Counted from the stretch's first letter, positions 43,170 to 52,605 are shown. The stretch is DNA of 64,000 nucleotides from Aeromonas hydrophila subsp. hydrophila ATCC 7966 (GCF_000014805.1 NC_008570.1:1741001-1805000); one strand, 5' to 3'. The notes: generated by a model not told the origin, from the sequence alone. Numbers and translations are program-made.

Positions 43170-43829
43170 ATGAAACAGATGCTTGATCAGTTGTTGGGCG
43201 CTGGCAAAGGCTGGCTCAACGAAGGCGGCGACAGCCGCAAGGCGCAGATGAAGGGGATGGCGCAAGGGGGCCTCGCGGCCGGTGCCATGGCCCTGCTGCT
43301 TGGCAACAAGAAGATGCGCAAATATGGTGGCAAGGTGGCGGCGGTGGGCGGCGCGGCGGCGCTCGGCGGGCTGGCCTACAAGCTCTATCAGGATTGGCAG
43401 GCCCAGCAGTCAAGCCCGGCCCAGCCGACCCAGCCGACCCAGCCGCTCGATACCCTGCAAGGCAACGCGCTGGATGCCAGAGCTGCCCTGCTGGTGCGCG
43501 CCATGGTGGCGGCAGCCCGGGCCGACGGTCATATCGACGGCGACGAGCGCCAGAAGATCCAGCAGTACCTGACCGAACAGGGGCAGAGCGATGCGGCCCG
43601 CTGGATCGATACCGAGCTGGCACGCCCGCTCGACCCCCACGCCCTGGCGCGAGAGGTGACCGACATGGAGCTGGCGACCGAGGTCTACCTCGCCTCCCTG
43701 CTTGCCATCGAGGTGGATCACTTTATGGAGCGCGGCTATCTGGACGAGCTGGCCCGCGCCCTCAAGCTCGATGACAACCTCAAAGGCAGCATAGAGCGGC
43801 AGGTGGCCCAGCTGGCACAGCCGGCCTGA
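43170..43829 (+). CDS. DUF533 inner-membrane protein (YebE-like)
   Basis: 219 residues. The N terminus has a short amphipathic part, then two close glycine/alanine-rich hydrophobic stretches (about 34-75). A TerB-like helical domain (about 105-219) contains VRAMVAAARADGHIDGDERQKI, the acidic loop typical of this fold. E. coli YebE has the same layout and is envelope-stress induced; function is unknown. ATG 43170 is best spaced from GAGGAG; ATG 43167 and GTG 43155 are alternatives. Confidence 0.88.
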   Translation: MKQMLDQLLGAGKGWLNEGGDSRKAQMKGMAQGGLAAGAMALLLGNKKMRKYGGKVAAVGGAAALGGLAYKLYQDWQAQQSSPAQPTQPTQPLDTLQGNALDARAALLVRAMVAAARADGHIDGDERQKIQQYLTEQGQSDAARWIDTELARPLDPHALAREVTDMELATEVYLASLLAIEVDHFMERGYLDELARALKLDDNLKGSIERQVAQLAQPA

Positions 43830-43857
43830 ACCCCGTCAGGGACAAGGATTGTCGATG

Positions 43858-43881
43858 AGGCCCCGTTACGGGGCCTTGTTG
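43858..43881 (+). terminator. Terminator after DUF533 gene
   Basis: A stem AGGCCCCGT/ACGGGGCCT with a two-base loop is followed by TGTTGTGT. The T run is imperfect. Confidence 0.8.
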
Positions 43882-44024
43882 TGTCTGGTCACTAGTCACT
43901 GGTCACGGCACTTCTTATTGGCGCGGGCAGCCACTATGATGGCTCTTCGGCCAAAAGGGAGTAGATGAGACCGTCTCATCGTCAGGGCACATCATCGCCA
44001 GGACACAGAGGCAAGGAGCATTCA

Positions 44025-44483
44025 TTGGAAATACGCAAGGCACAAGAGCAGGACATCGACGCCATCCTCGAGCTGAACCGGCAGATAGGAGAGATCCACT
44101 TCGAGCAGGCCCCGAAGGTCTTTTGCCCTCCATCCCCCGAGGAGCGGACTTTCTTGCTGGCGGCCATCGCTGCCGAAGGGCGGTTGTTTTGTGTTGCCGA
44201 GCAGGAGGGGGCCGTGGTGGGCTTTTTGACTGCGCGCATCGACATCAACGAGACCATCCCGTTTCTGAGCAAAGAGCCCATTTGCCGCATCGGCACCGTG
44301 GTGGTCGATGAGGGGCGTCGCTCCCAAGGCATCGGCAAGGCGCTGATCGCCCATTGCGACGAGTGGGGCAAGGCGCACGGTGCCCACCAGATCCGGCTGG
44401 AGGTGATGTCGTTCAACGAACGGGCCAAGGCACTCTACGAGGCGTTGGGGTTCAAGATGTTGTCACAGACCATGGCCAGATAA
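44025..44483 (+). CDS. GNAT-family N-acetyltransferase
   Basis: 152 residues with the acetyl-CoA loop VVDEGRRSQGIGKALIAHC (motif A, R/Q-x-x-G-x-G/A) and the C-terminal NERAKALYEALGFK. The acceptor is unknown. The start is TTG at 44025: AAGGAG lies six bases ahead, and the residues before it (from ATG 43965) look non-coding. Single gene converging on the MocR gene. Confidence 0.88.
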   Translation: MEIRKAQEQDIDAILELNRQIGEIHFEQAPKVFCPPSPEERTFLLAAIAAEGRLFCVAEQEGAVVGFLTARIDINETIPFLSKEPICRIGTVVVDEGRRSQGIGKALIAHCDEWGKAHGAHQIRLEVMSFNERAKALYEALGFKMLSQTMAR

Positions 44484-44523
44484 GCCCGTTTCAATCAGAT
44501 AATTTTGCAAGGAACAGGCCTCA

Positions 44524-45963
44524 TCATGGGGCCTTTTGGTCTTTGGCGGGAGCTGAGTCCAGCTGTTGGTGAATGAGCTCGGCCAACCGGGTGAGGGCCG
44601 CCTCCAGCTGCTCGCTCCAGGGATGGGAGCTGTTGAGGCGCAGACAGTGGTTGTGCAGCCCCTTGCTGGAGAAGAGGGCGCCGGGGGCCAGTGAAAAACC
44701 GCTGGCCAGCGCCTGGGCGTGCAGGGCACGGCTGTCGAGGCGCGGGTCAAACTCGAGCCAGAGAAAGTAGCCGCCATCGGGGGAGGAGATGCTCACTTCC
44801 CCCGGCAGCAGGCGCAGCAGGGCGGCCCGCATCTGCTGCTGGCGCTGGGCCAGGGTGTGGCGCAGCCGGCGAAAGTGGGCATCCACGCCGCCCTGGCGCA
44901 GCATCTCGGCCAGCGCCAGCTGGCTTGGCACATTGGTGGAGAGGGTCGACATCAGCTGCAGTCGCTGCACCCGCTCGGCGTGACGACCGGCCACCACCCA
45001 GCCGACCCGAAAGCCGGGCGCCAGGCACTTGGAAAAGGAGCTGCACAGCAGGCTGTCGCCACAGCTATCCCAATACTTGATGGGCCTTGGCCGCTCGCGG
45101 CCGAAGTAGACCTCGGCATAGACGTCGTCCTCCACCAGTGCCACCCCGCGCCGATTGAGCAGCGCCATCAGCGCCTGCTTGTGGTCATCCGGCATGGTGT
45201 GGCCGAGCGGGTGCTGGACATTGCCCATCAGCCAGCACGCCTTGATGGGGCGCTGGGCGAGGGCCTCCTCCAGCAGGGCGAGATCGATGCCCACTCCCGG
45301 GATCACCGGGATCTCCACCGCATTGAGCTTGAGTCGCTCGATGGCCTGCAGGGCGCCGTAGAAGGTGGGGGATTCCACCACCACCCAGTCGCCGGGCTCG
45401 GTCAGTACCTGCAGGCTGAGGGAGAGCGCCTCCATGGCGCCGGTGGTGATGATGATCTGCTGGGGATCTACCGCCAGCCCCTCGCCGGCGTAGCGCTGGG
45501 CGATGGCCCGGCGCAGCGCCTCGTTGCCGGGGGGCAGATCTGCCACCGTGCTGAAGGGGTCGAGCCGGCGCATGCTGCTGGCCAGCGCCCGGCCGAGCTG
45601 GGGGTGGGGGAACAGGGTGGGATCGGCCACCGCCATGCCGAGCGGCACCAGCTCCCGCGACTTGCTCGCCTGCAGCACCTCGAACACCAGATCGTTGATG
45701 TCCACCGAACCGCTGTAGTGCGCCTGCTGGGGCAGGCTGGCGGCCGGGCGGGAGGGGGCTGCCTTGACGTAGTAGCCGGACTGGGGCCGCGCCAGGATGA
45801 GGCCGCGGCTTTCCAGCAGCTGATAGGCCTGCAGCACCGTCATGGGGCTGAGGCCATGGGTCTTGCAGCTCTGGCGGATGGAGGGGATGCGCTCCCCCGG
45901 CTGCCAGAGGCCGCTCGTTATCTGCTGTTGCAGCTGATCTGCCAGCTGGCCGTATAGGGACAT
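44524..45963 (-). CDS. MocR-type regulator (GntR HTH plus aminotransferase domain)
   Basis: An N-terminal GntR winged helix (about 1-70: GERIPSIRQSCKTHGLSPMTVLQAYQLLESRG) is fused to a fold-type I aminotransferase domain (about 110-470). In the latter, the PLP lysine should be in LCSSFSKCLAPGFRVGW. MocR proteins use PLP or amino-compound binding to control adjacent genes. It is divergent from cydABX, and the 120-base spacer carries repeated TTATAGGTGT words typical of MocR operators. Confidence 0.92.
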   Translation of the reverse strand: MSLYGQLADQLQQQITSGLWQPGERIPSIRQSCKTHGLSPMTVLQAYQLLESRGLILARPQSGYYVKAAPSRPAASLPQQAHYSGSVDINDLVFEVLQASKSRELVPLGMAVADPTLFPHPQLGRALASSMRRLDPFSTVADLPPGNEALRRAIAQRYAGEGLAVDPQQIIITTGAMEALSLSLQVLTEPGDWVVVESPTFYGALQAIERLKLNAVEIPVIPGVGIDLALLEEALAQRPIKACWLMGNVQHPLGHTMPDDHKQALMALLNRRGVALVEDDVYAEVYFGRERPRPIKYWDSCGDSLLCSSFSKCLAPGFRVGWVVAGRHAERVQRLQLMSTLSTNVPSQLALAEMLRQGGVDAHFRRLRHTLAQRQQQMRAALLRLLPGEVSISSPDGGYFLWLEFDPRLDSRALHAQALASGFSLAPGALFSSKGLHNHCLRLNSSHPWSEQLEAALTRLAELIHQQLDSAPAKDQKAP

Positions 45964-45975
45964 GGTGGGCTTAAA

Positions 45976-46019
45976 CTGTTATAGGTGTATTTCACTATAA
46001 CTGCATCTGTTATAGGTGT
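45976..46019. promoter_or_regulatory. Putative MocR operator between the regulator and cydA
   Basis: CTGTTATAGGTGT occurs twice as a direct repeat (45976-45988 and 46007-46019, 31 bases or about three helical turns apart), with an inverted half site CACTATAA (45993-46000) between them. Direct-plus-inverted half sites are the known operator style of MocR proteins such as PdxR. One site set could govern both divergent genes. Confidence 0.65.
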
Positions 46020-46083
46020 CATGGACCGTGATGTACTTAACGGGCGAAAACCTGTCTGTTAAATGCAACATAGAGAGTCATGC

Positions 46084-47655
46084 ATGATAAGCCTGGATGA
46101 TGTGGTCAGCCTCTCCCGAATGCAGTTCGGGGCGACGGCGATGTTCCACTTTCTGTTTGTGCCCCTCACCCTGGGGCTGTCCTGGATCCTGGTGATCGCC
46201 GAGTCGGCCTACGTGATGACCGGCAAGGTGATCTACAAAGACATCACCCGTTTCTGGGGCAAGCTGTTTGGCATCAACTTCGTGATGGGGGTGACCACCG
46301 GCATTACCCTGGAGTTCCAGTTCGGTACCAACTGGGCCTACTACTCCCACTATGTCGGCGACATCTTCGGCACGCCGCTGGCGGTGGAGGGACTGATGGC
46401 CTTCTTCCTCGAGTCCACCCTGGTGGGTCTGTTCTTCTTCGGCTGGGACAAGCTCTCCCGCGGTCAGCACCTGCTGGTGACCATGCTGGTGGCTCTCGGC
46501 TCCAACCTCTCCGCGCTCTGGATCCTCATCGCCAACGGCTGGATGCAAAACCCGGTCGGCGCCGAGTTCAACCCCATGACCATGCGCATGGAGCTGGTGG
46601 ACGTGGCCGCGGTGATCTTCAACCCGGTGGCCCAGGTCAAGTTCGTGCACACGGTGGCGGCGGGTTATGTGGCGGCCTCCCTGTTCGTGATGGGGGTGAG
46701 CAGCTGGTATCTGCTGCGCCGTATGGAGGTGCGCTTCGCCCTGCGCTCCTTTGCCATCGCCTCGGGCTTTGGTCTGGCGGCCATCCTCTCGGTCATCGTG
46801 CTCGGCGACGAGTCGGGCTATCGCACCGGTGAGGTGCAGCAGGTGAAGCTGGCCGCCATCGAGGCGGAGTGGCACACCGAGCCGGCGCCGGCCTCCTTCA
46901 CCCTGTTCGGCTTTCCGGATCAGGCCGCCGAGACCACCCATGCCGCGGTGAAGATCCCCTATCTGATGGGCATCATCGCCACCCGCTCCCTCGATGAGCA
47001 GGTGACGGGCCTCAAGGATCTCAAGGCGCGGCACGAGGAGCGCATTCGCAGCGGCATGCTGGCCCACGAGGCGCTGGAGACGATGCGGGCCGATGGCAGC
47101 AACCAGGCGGCGCGAGCCACCTTTGATCGTCATCGCCAGGATCTGGGCTACGGCCTCTTGCTCACCCCCTATGCCAAGGAGATTGGCAAGGCGGACGAGG
47201 CGGCCATCGCCAAGGCGGTGGCGGACTCCATCCCCCAGGTGGCGCCGCTGTTCTGGAGCTTTAGGCTGATGGTGGGTATCGGCGTGGTGCTGCTGGCGCT
47301 GTTTGCCGCCGCCTTCCTGCAGCTGTGCCGGGGCAAGCTGGTGCAATCCCCGCGTCTGCTCAAGGCCCTGTTCTGGTCTATTCCGCTGCCCTGGATTGCC
47401 ATCGAGGCGGGCTGGTTCGTGGCCGAGTTCGGTCGCCAGCCGTGGACCATCAGCGACGTGCTGCCGGTGTCGGCGTCTGTCTCCTTGCTGACCCCGGGCC
47501 AGCTCTGGTTCAGCCTGATCTCCATCTGCCTCATCTACACCAGCCTGCTGGTAGTGGAGTTGTTCTTGTTGCGTCATGTGATCCGCAAAGGGCCCGCCAG
47601 CCTGCAGACGGGTCGCTATCAAGGTGAAGTGTTGCAAAACGGGAGTCCTGCCTGA
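46084..47655 (+). CDS. cydA: Cytochrome bd ubiquinol oxidase subunit I
   Basis: Catalytic subunit of a bd-type quinol oxidase, which reduces oxygen to water with high affinity without pumping protons. It has about nine membrane segments. The heme-ligand blocks include FHFLFVPL near residue 20 and the [10 protein letters not shown] region. The Q-loop (about 250-380) is the long E. coli type, with [17 protein letters not shown] and DLGYGLLL, so it is not the short cyanide-insensitive CioA type. ATG 46084 ([16 protein letters not shown]) aligns with E. coli; ATG 46063 is an alternative. First gene of cydABX. Confidence 0.95.
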   Translation: MISLDDVVSLSRMQFGATAMFHFLFVPLTLGLSWILVIAESAYVMTGKVIYKDITRFWGKLFGINFVMGVTTGITLEFQFGTNWAYYSHYVGDIFGTPLAVEGLMAFFLESTLVGLFFFGWDKLSRGQHLLVTMLVALGSNLSALWILIANGWMQNPVGAEFNPMTMRMELVDVAAVIFNPVAQVKFVHTVAAGYVAASLFVMGVSSWYLLRRMEVRFALRSFAIASGFGLAAILSVIVLGDESGYRTGEVQQVKLAAIEAEWHTEPAPASFTLFGFPDQAAETTHAAVKIPYLMGIIATRSLDEQVTGLKDLKARHEERIRSGMLAHEALETMRADGSNQAARATFDRHRQDLGYGLLLTPYAKEIGKADEAAIAKAVADSIPQVAPLFWSFRLMVGIGVVLLALFAAAFLQLCRGKLVQSPRLLKALFWSIPLPWIAIEAGWFVAEFGRQPWTISDVLPVSASVSLLTPGQLWFSLISICLIYTSLLVVELFLLRHVIRKGPASLQTGRYQGEVLQNGSPA

Positions 47656-48782
47656 TGGATTACGAAACCCTGAAATTGATCTGGTGGGGGCTGGTGCTGT
47701 TCATGCTGGTCGGCTTCGTGGTGATGGACGGCTTCGATCTCGGCGTGGCCATGCTGCTGCCGGTGGTGGCCAAGAACGACGAGGAGCGACGGGTGCTGCT
47801 TAACAGCGTGGGGCCGGTGTGGGAGGGCAATCAGGTGTGGCTCATCGCCGGGGCCGGCGCCCTGTTTGCCGCCTGGCCGCTGGTCTATGCCGCCGCCTTC
47901 TCGGCGCTCTACGTGCCCTTCATGTTCCTGCTGTTCGGCCTGTTCCTGCGCCCGGTCGGTTTTGACTATCGCAGCAAGCTGGCGGACCCGGTCTGGCGCC
48001 GCTGGTGGGATCGCGCCCTGGTAGTGGGCGGCCTGCTGCCGACCCTGGTGTTTGGCGCAACCTTGGGCTTTTTGCTGCAGGGGCTGCCGTTTCGCTTCGA
48101 TGCGGCCCTTCGCATCCACTACGGTGCCTTTGACTTCCACTGGCCGCTGCTGTTGACCTGCATGGGGACGGCGCTGGCGCTGTTGTTGCTGCACGGTGCC
48201 AGCTTCCTGCAGTGCAAGACCCAGGGGGAGATCGCCCGGCGCTGCGCCCGCCAGAGCCTCTGGCTCGGCCCGCTGGCGAGCGGCCTGTTTGCCCTGGGCG
48301 GCGTCTGGCTCAGCCAGATGGCCGGCTACCGGGTGCTGGAGATAGGGGATATCAACGGGGCGCTCACCCCGCTGATGAAGGAGGTGGGGGTGGCCCAGCA
48401 GGGCTGGCTTGCCAATTTTGTCGCCCATCCCTGGCTCTGGTGCGTGCCGGCCCTCGGCCTGGTGCTGCCCATGGTGAGCAGCCTGGCCAGCGCCCGCGAG
48501 CTGCCGCGCACGGCCCTGCTCGCCAGCGGCGGTGCCTGCGCCAGCATGATGCTGACCATTGCCATCGCCCTGTTCCCGTTCGTGCTGCCCTCGTCGCTGG
48601 ATCCGTCCAGCAGCCTGACCCTGTGGGACAGCACCTCCAGCGAGCGCACCCTCTTCATCATGCTGGGGATTGTCGGGGTGCTGATGCCCATCAACATCGG
48701 TTATACCCTCTGGGTTTATCGGGTGGTGCGCGGCAAGATGAGCGCCCAGCAGATCCGCCAGCACGGCCACAGCCTCTACTAA
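47655..48782 (+). CDS. cydB: Cytochrome bd ubiquinol oxidase subunit II
   Basis: Structural membrane subunit of the bd oxidase, about eight membrane segments in 375 residues. Typical blocks are [35 protein letters not shown] and [10 protein letters not shown]; it ends HGHSLY, like E. coli NTHSLY. Its ATG shares one base with the cydA stop (TGATG), so the subunits are translationally coupled. Confidence 0.96.
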   Translation: MDYETLKLIWWGLVLFMLVGFVVMDGFDLGVAMLLPVVAKNDEERRVLLNSVGPVWEGNQVWLIAGAGALFAAWPLVYAAAFSALYVPFMFLLFGLFLRPVGFDYRSKLADPVWRRWWDRALVVGGLLPTLVFGATLGFLLQGLPFRFDAALRIHYGAFDFHWPLLLTCMGTALALLLLHGASFLQCKTQGEIARRCARQSLWLGPLASGLFALGGVWLSQMAGYRVLEIGDINGALTPLMKEVGVAQQGWLANFVAHPWLWCVPALGLVLPMVSSLASARELPRTALLASGGACASMMLTIAIALFPFVLPSSLDPSSSLTLWDSTSSERTLFIMLGIVGVLMPINIGYTLWVYRVVRGKMSAQQIRQHGHSLY

Positions 48783-48809
48783 CCCTCTTCAACCAAAGGA
48801 TCATGCGAT

Positions 48810-48923
48810 ATGTGGTATTTCACCTGGATTCTGGGACTGGGCTTCGCCCTGTTGTGCGGGCTAGTCAACCTGCTCTGGCTGGAGGCGCGCTGGGCCGCCG
48901 ATGAGGATCTCAAGGAGTCTTGA
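48810..48923 (+). CDS. cydX: Cytochrome bd small subunit CydX (YbgT)
   Basis: A 37-residue single-pass membrane peptide starting MWYFTWILGLGFALL. E. coli CydX starts MWYFAWILGTLLA, so identification is secure. It stabilises the bd oxidase hemes. AAGGA lies nine bases ahead of the ATG. It follows cydB by 27 bases, and a terminator comes right after; there is no ybgE/tol cluster as downstream of the main E. coli cyd operon. Confidence 0.92.
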   Translation: MWYFTWILGLGFALLCGLVNLLWLEARWAADEDLKES

Positions 48924-48935
48924 GACGCAGCCATG

Positions 48936-48966
48936 AAAAGGCCGACACAGGTGTCGGCCTTTTTGC
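48936..48966. terminator. cydABX terminator
   Basis: A stem GGCCGACAC/GTGTCGGCC with loop AG, flanked by A4 and T5; bidirectional between convergent genes. Confidence 0.92.
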
Positions 48967-48985
48967 ATCCTGCTGGAAGGGTCAC

Positions 48986-50158
48986 TTAGGCGGGGAGGGC
49001 GACCCGGGCGGCCTGCCGCTCGCTGACATGGGTGAGGCCGTAGGCCAGCAGCACGATCAGCGCCCCGATCCAGGGGGTGTGCATCAACCCCAGGTGCTCC
49101 ACCACCAGGCCGCCGATGACGGAGCCGAGCGCAATGCCGACGTTGAAGGCGGCGATATTGAGGCCCGATGCCACGTCCACCGCCCTGGGGGTGTGCTGCT
49201 CGGCCTGTTTCACTACCAGCACCTGCAGACCCGGCACGTTGCCAAAGGCAAAGGCACCCCACACCAGCACGGTCAGCACCGCCAGCACCGGGTGCGGCGC
49301 GGTGAAGGTGAGCACCAGCAGCACCAGTGCGAGACCGGCAAACAGCAGCTTCAGTGCAGGCAGCGGGCCCATCTTGTCGGCCAGCTTGCCACCCCAGATA
49401 TTGCCGACGGCGACCGATACCCCGTACACCAGCAGAATGAGGCTCACCGCGCCGGCGCTAAAGCCGCTCACCTGCTGCAGAATGGGAGCGAGGAAGGTAA
49501 AGGCGGTGAAGGCGCCGCCGTAACCGAGCGCGGTCTTGGCGTAGACCAGCAGCAGCGGCTTTTTGGTGAGCACCGAGAGCTGCTCGCGAAGGGTCGAGGC
49601 CGCCCCCTTGGGCAGGTTGCTCGGGATCAGCAGCAGGCTGCCCACCATGGCGACGAGGCCCAGCAGGCTCACCACCAGAAAGGTTTCGCGCCAGCCAAAG
49701 ACCTGACCAATCCAGGTGCCGAGGGGGACGCCGGTCACCAGCGCGATGGTGAGGCCGCTGAACATGATGGCGATGGCGCTGGCCGCTTTCTCCTTGGCCA
49801 CCAAGCCGGTGGCGATGGTGCTGCCCACCGAGAAGAAGACCCCGTGCGCCAGCCCGGTCAGGATGCGGGCCACGATCAGGCTCTCGTAACCGGGGGCTTG
49901 CCAGGCGAGCAGATTGCCGGCGGTGAAGAGCGCCATCAGCCCCACCAGCAGCCACTTGCGCGGCACCTTGCCGGTCAGCGCCGTGAGCACGGGGGCGCCG
50001 ATGGCCACGCCAAGGGCATAGAGGCTGACCAACAGGCCCGCCGAGGGCAGCGAGACATTCAGCTGCTCGGCGATGGTGGGGATAAGCCCCACGATCACGA
50101 ATTCGGTGGTGCCGATCGCAAAGGCACTCAGGGTGAGGGCAAATAACGCCAGTGGCAT
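48986..50158 (-). CDS. MFS transporter, AraJ/YdhP-like
   Basis: 390 residues and 12 predicted membrane segments. FAIGTTEFVIVGLIPTIA in the first segment and RILTGLAHGVFFSVGS in the fourth are typical of the YdhP/AraJ sugar-efflux-like branch of drug:H+ antiporters. A good AAGGAG site precedes the ATG. Substrate unknown. Confidence 0.9.
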   Translation of the reverse strand: MPLALFALTLSAFAIGTTEFVIVGLIPTIAEQLNVSLPSAGLLVSLYALGVAIGAPVLTALTGKVPRKWLLVGLMALFTAGNLLAWQAPGYESLIVARILTGLAHGVFFSVGSTIATGLVAKEKAASAIAIMFSGLTIALVTGVPLGTWIGQVFGWRETFLVVSLLGLVAMVGSLLLIPSNLPKGAASTLREQLSVLTKKPLLLVYAKTALGYGGAFTAFTFLAPILQQVSGFSAGAVSLILLVYGVSVAVGNIWGGKLADKMGPLPALKLLFAGLALVLLVLTFTAPHPVLAVLTVLVWGAFAFGNVPGLQVLVVKQAEQHTPRAVDVASGLNIAAFNVGIALGSVIGGLVVEHLGLMHTPWIGALIVLLAYGLTHVSERQAARVALPA

Positions 50159-50325
50159 AACAACTCCTTGGATAGGGACTCCCGACGGGAGAATGGCGCC
50201 AGTATGCCGAGGGTGTTTGTTGGTAAAAATGACGGTGACATCAAATTACTTTTGCCAAATCAGCAGCAATCATCGCGATGGCTCGGGTCTTATTGGGCGG
50301 GGAATTGTGTGAGTGGCGCACAAAA

Positions 50326-50358
50326 CCAAAAAAAGCGGGAGGCACAGTGCCTCCCGCT
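50326..50358 (-). terminator. Terminator downstream of dkgB
   Basis: A perfect 11-bp stem AGCGGGAGGCA/TGCCTCCCGCT with a three-base loop; on the minus strand it is followed by a run of seven T. It lies beyond the REP-type repeat, so the dkgB transcript would include that repeat. Confidence 0.85.
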
Positions 50359-50395
50359 AGGGGTTGGAGAAGTATCCCGGATCGTTATTGCCTCC

Positions 50396-50510
50396 TTTCT
50401 CCCCTGGCGGGAGAAGGGTCGGGGATGAGGGGCATTCTGTATATGCAGCAAAACTAGCCTAGGGTAGCCTGCTATACCCTCACCCTAGCCCTCTCTCATG
50501 GGGAGAGGGA
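50396..50510. repeat. REP-type inverted repeat pair
   Basis: Two imperfect copies in opposite orientation: 50396-50431 (TTTCTCCCCTGGCGGGAGAA then GGGTCGGGGATGAGG) and 50477-50510 (CCCTCACCCTAGCCC then TCTCTCATGGGGAGAGGGA). Each has its own small hairpin (CTCCC..GGGAG, CTCTC..GAGAG) and the GGGTGAGGG-like tail common to extragenic palindromes of many proteobacteria. The 45 bases between are unrelated. Confidence 0.82.
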
Positions 50511-50532
50511 ACAATCCGGTTGAACCTGCTTA

Positions 50533-51336
50533 TTAATCCCAATCTGGCGCAAAATCCGGGTTGGCGCAGCGCTCGCCCCGCTCCAGGGTGGCTATGGCGG
50601 CCATCTCATCGCGACTGAGTTGCACCTTCAGCGCCGCCAGGTTGGCGGCCAGATTCTCCCGCTTGGTGGAGCTCGGGATCACCGCCATGCCCTGGGCCAG
50701 CAGCCAGGCCAGCGACACCTGGGCCGCCGAGACGCCGTGGCGCTGGCCAATTTCCATCAGCAGCGGCTCGGTGAGCACCTTGCCATAGGCGAGCGGCATA
50801 TAGGCGGTGATGGCGATGCCGTGGGCCTGGCAGAACGCCACCACCTTGCGGTTTTGCAGCAGCGGGTGGATCTCCACCTGCTGATGGGCGATGACGCCCG
50901 GCCCCAAAATCTCGATAGCCTGTTTGAGCTGGGCCACGGTGAAGTTGGAGACCCCGATCTCGCGGGTCAGGCCTAGGGCTTTGGCCTCGGCCAGTTGCTC
51001 CAGATAGACCGCCATCGGCACCTCATCCTGGGGGGAGGGCCAGTGAATAAGCGCCAGATCCAGATAGTCGGTGCCCAGTTTTGCCAGGCTTACCTCCAGG
51101 CTCGGGATCACCTTGCCCGGCCCGAACTCGCTGGTCCACACCTTGGTGGTCAGGTAGATATCCTGGCGGGGTACGCCGCTCTCGCGCATCAGCTGGCCAA
51201 CTTCGGCCTCGTTGGCGTAGATCTGGGCGGTATCGATGTGACGATAGCCAAGCTCGAGCCCCTGCAGCAGGGAATCGCGCAGGGGTTGGCCGGTCAGGCG
51301 AAAGGTACCAAGACCCAGGTTGGGCATCTTCATCAT
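50533..51336 (-). CDS. dkgB: Aldo/keto reductase, 2,5-diketo-D-gluconate reductase B type
   Basis: NADPH-dependent reductase of carbonyls such as methylglyoxal or 2,5-diketogluconate. It is 267 residues long, exactly as E. coli DkgB. GLGTFRL opens the barrel; DTAQIYANEAEVG contains the catalytic Asp and Tyr, TTKVW the Lys and LIHWPSP the His; IPSSTKRENL is the cofactor phosphate site. ATG 51336 with GAGG six bases ahead is the start; the frame continues upstream only as a shadow. The neighbourhood (yafC-like LysR nearby) resembles E. coli. Confidence 0.94.
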   Translation of the reverse strand: MMKMPNLGLGTFRLTGQPLRDSLLQGLELGYRHIDTAQIYANEAEVGQLMRESGVPRQDIYLTTKVWTSEFGPGKVIPSLEVSLAKLGTDYLDLALIHWPSPQDEVPMAVYLEQLAEAKALGLTREIGVSNFTVAQLKQAIEILGPGVIAHQQVEIHPLLQNRKVVAFCQAHGIAITAYMPLAYGKVLTEPLLMEIGQRHGVSAAQVSLAWLLAQGMAVIPSSTKRENLAANLAALKVQLSRDEMAAIATLERGERCANPDFAPDWD

Positions 51337-51383
51337 GTTGTTCCTCAAATAGGTTGCAAAAGGGCGCTCAGCGGCGCGGCAAA

Positions 51384-51680
51384 TCAGGCCTCCAGCGGCT
51401 GATAGCGGCGAATGGTGCTTCCGGCAAACCAGGGCTCTGCCCTGGCGACAAATTCGGTAAAGTGGGGCTGGCCCTGATGGGCGCGAAGGGCGGCCTCGCT
51501 CTCCCACACCTCGTAGAGCATCCAGCTGTGGGGATTGTCCAGATCCTGATGCAGCTGGTAGCGCAGGCAGCCAGCCTCCTGCAAGGTGGCGGCGATCAAG
51601 GGATCCAGGGCGGCGCAAAACTGGGGGGCGAATTCGGGTTTGGCTTCAAGCTGGGCAATCACAATCACGGGTGATGACAT
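51384..51680 (-). CDS. Antibiotic biosynthesis monooxygenase (ABM) domain protein
   Basis: A 98-residue dimeric alpha-beta-barrel protein of the ABM/YgiN family, with VIVIAQLEAKPE at the start, AGCLRYQLHQDLDNP, and the W-containing EVWESEAALRAH block. Members are quinol monooxygenases or heme/aldehyde-handling enzymes. AAGGAGG precedes ATG 51680. It lies 47 bases upstream of dkgB in the same direction, so both may answer carbonyl or quinone stress. Confidence 0.88.
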   Translation of the reverse strand: MSSPVIVIAQLEAKPEFAPQFCAALDPLIAATLQEAGCLRYQLHQDLDNPHSWMLYEVWESEAALRAHQGQPHFTEFVARAEPWFAGSTIRRYQPLEA

Positions 51681-51857
51681 CGGAACCTCCTTGCAAAAAC
51701 GAAGGGTCAGTATGCCCACGGTGACTTTCCCGAAACAGGGCCGCTGTCGCAAAACACTATTGAGATAAGAGCAGCAATGAATGGGGCCGGGGCGAGATGG
51801 CGATGAGGAAGTGAGTGAGGTAAAAGAAGCAGGGAGCGCCGGGGCGCCCCCTTGCCA

Positions 51858-52220
51858 TCAGGCATTGGCCGGCTCGGACCAGACCGCAAATTCATTGCCG
51901 CTGGGCTCGACGAAGTGAAAGCGGCGGCCACCGGGAAAATCGAACAGGGGGCGAACGATTGTGCCCCCGGCGCCAGCTACCTTGCTCTGGGTCGCCTCAA
52001 TATCGGCGCTGTAGAACACCAGCAGGGCGCCGCCTTGCGCGCTCTGGCTGCAGAGGTCTGCGCGATAGAAACCGCCATCCAGTCCTTCTCCCTCGAAGGC
52101 GCAATAATCGGTGCCATAATCGGCAAATTGCCAGCCGAAAGCGGCCTGAAAGAAGGCCTTGGTGGCGGCAAGATCCCTGGCCGCAAACTCCACATAGTTC
52201 AGTTTTTCATGGGCTTTCAT
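51858..52220 (-). CDS. VOC-family (glyoxalase-fold) protein
   Basis: 120 residues with VEFAARDLAATKAFFQAAFGW and FHFVEPSGNEFAVWS, a vicinal-oxygen-chelate half-domain repeated as a dimer. The Glu-containing start and PSGNEF end are common in the glyoxalase/bleomycin-resistance group. The reaction is unknown. Its 5' end overlaps the end of the membrane-protein gene by 14 bases, so the two are translationally coupled. Confidence 0.88.
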   Translation of the reverse strand: MKAHEKLNYVEFAARDLAATKAFFQAAFGWQFADYGTDYCAFEGEGLDGGFYRADLCSQSAQGGALLVFYSADIEATQSKVAGAGGTIVRPLFDFPGGRRFHFVEPSGNEFAVWSEPANA

Positions 52221-52605
52221 TCAGTTCGTCTCCCTCATCATCAGCATCGGTGGACTCAGCAAGTTGCGCCCACGGGGTCAGTTTAAGCTGTTTGCGCCGT
52301 AGCCAGAGCAAAGATGCCATGGACAGGCCGAACAATCCTGCAAATAGCGCGATTTGGCGCAGGACAAATAACGGTTCGGTTCCCATGGGTCGCCAGCTGA
52401 AAAACCACATCATCATGCCCCAGACAAGACCAAAGCTGATACCGAATGCCAGAGAGTTGGTTAGCCAGCCCTCATAGTGAGGCGGTTTGACGGGATAACC
52501 GAACCTGCGCAGCAGCCTGCACAAAGGGGGATTGTAGTTGGCATGCCATACCCCTTTGCTCTCCAGTTCCTGATGGGCGGCGGTCAGCCGCTCTTCAAAT
52601 GTCAT
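52207..52605 (-). CDS. Small membrane protein, DUF6404-like
   Basis: 132 residues with an N-terminal cytosolic part (MTFEERLTAAHQELESKGV, then PPLCRLLRRFGYPVKPPHY) and two membrane helices (about 48-70 and 85-105). The Pro-rich PPHY segment before the helices is the feature I associate with DUF6404; that assignment is from memory. The acidic C terminus is probably cytosolic. ATG 52605 is better spaced from AAGG than ATG 52614. First gene of a possible four-gene unit ending in dkgB. Confidence 0.7.
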   Translation of the reverse strand: MTFEERLTAAHQELESKGVWHANYNPPLCRLLRRFGYPVKPPHYEGWLTNSLAFGISFGLVWGMMMWFFSWRPMGTEPLFVLRQIALFAGLFGLSMASLLWLRRKQLKLTPWAQLAESTDADDEGDELNESP

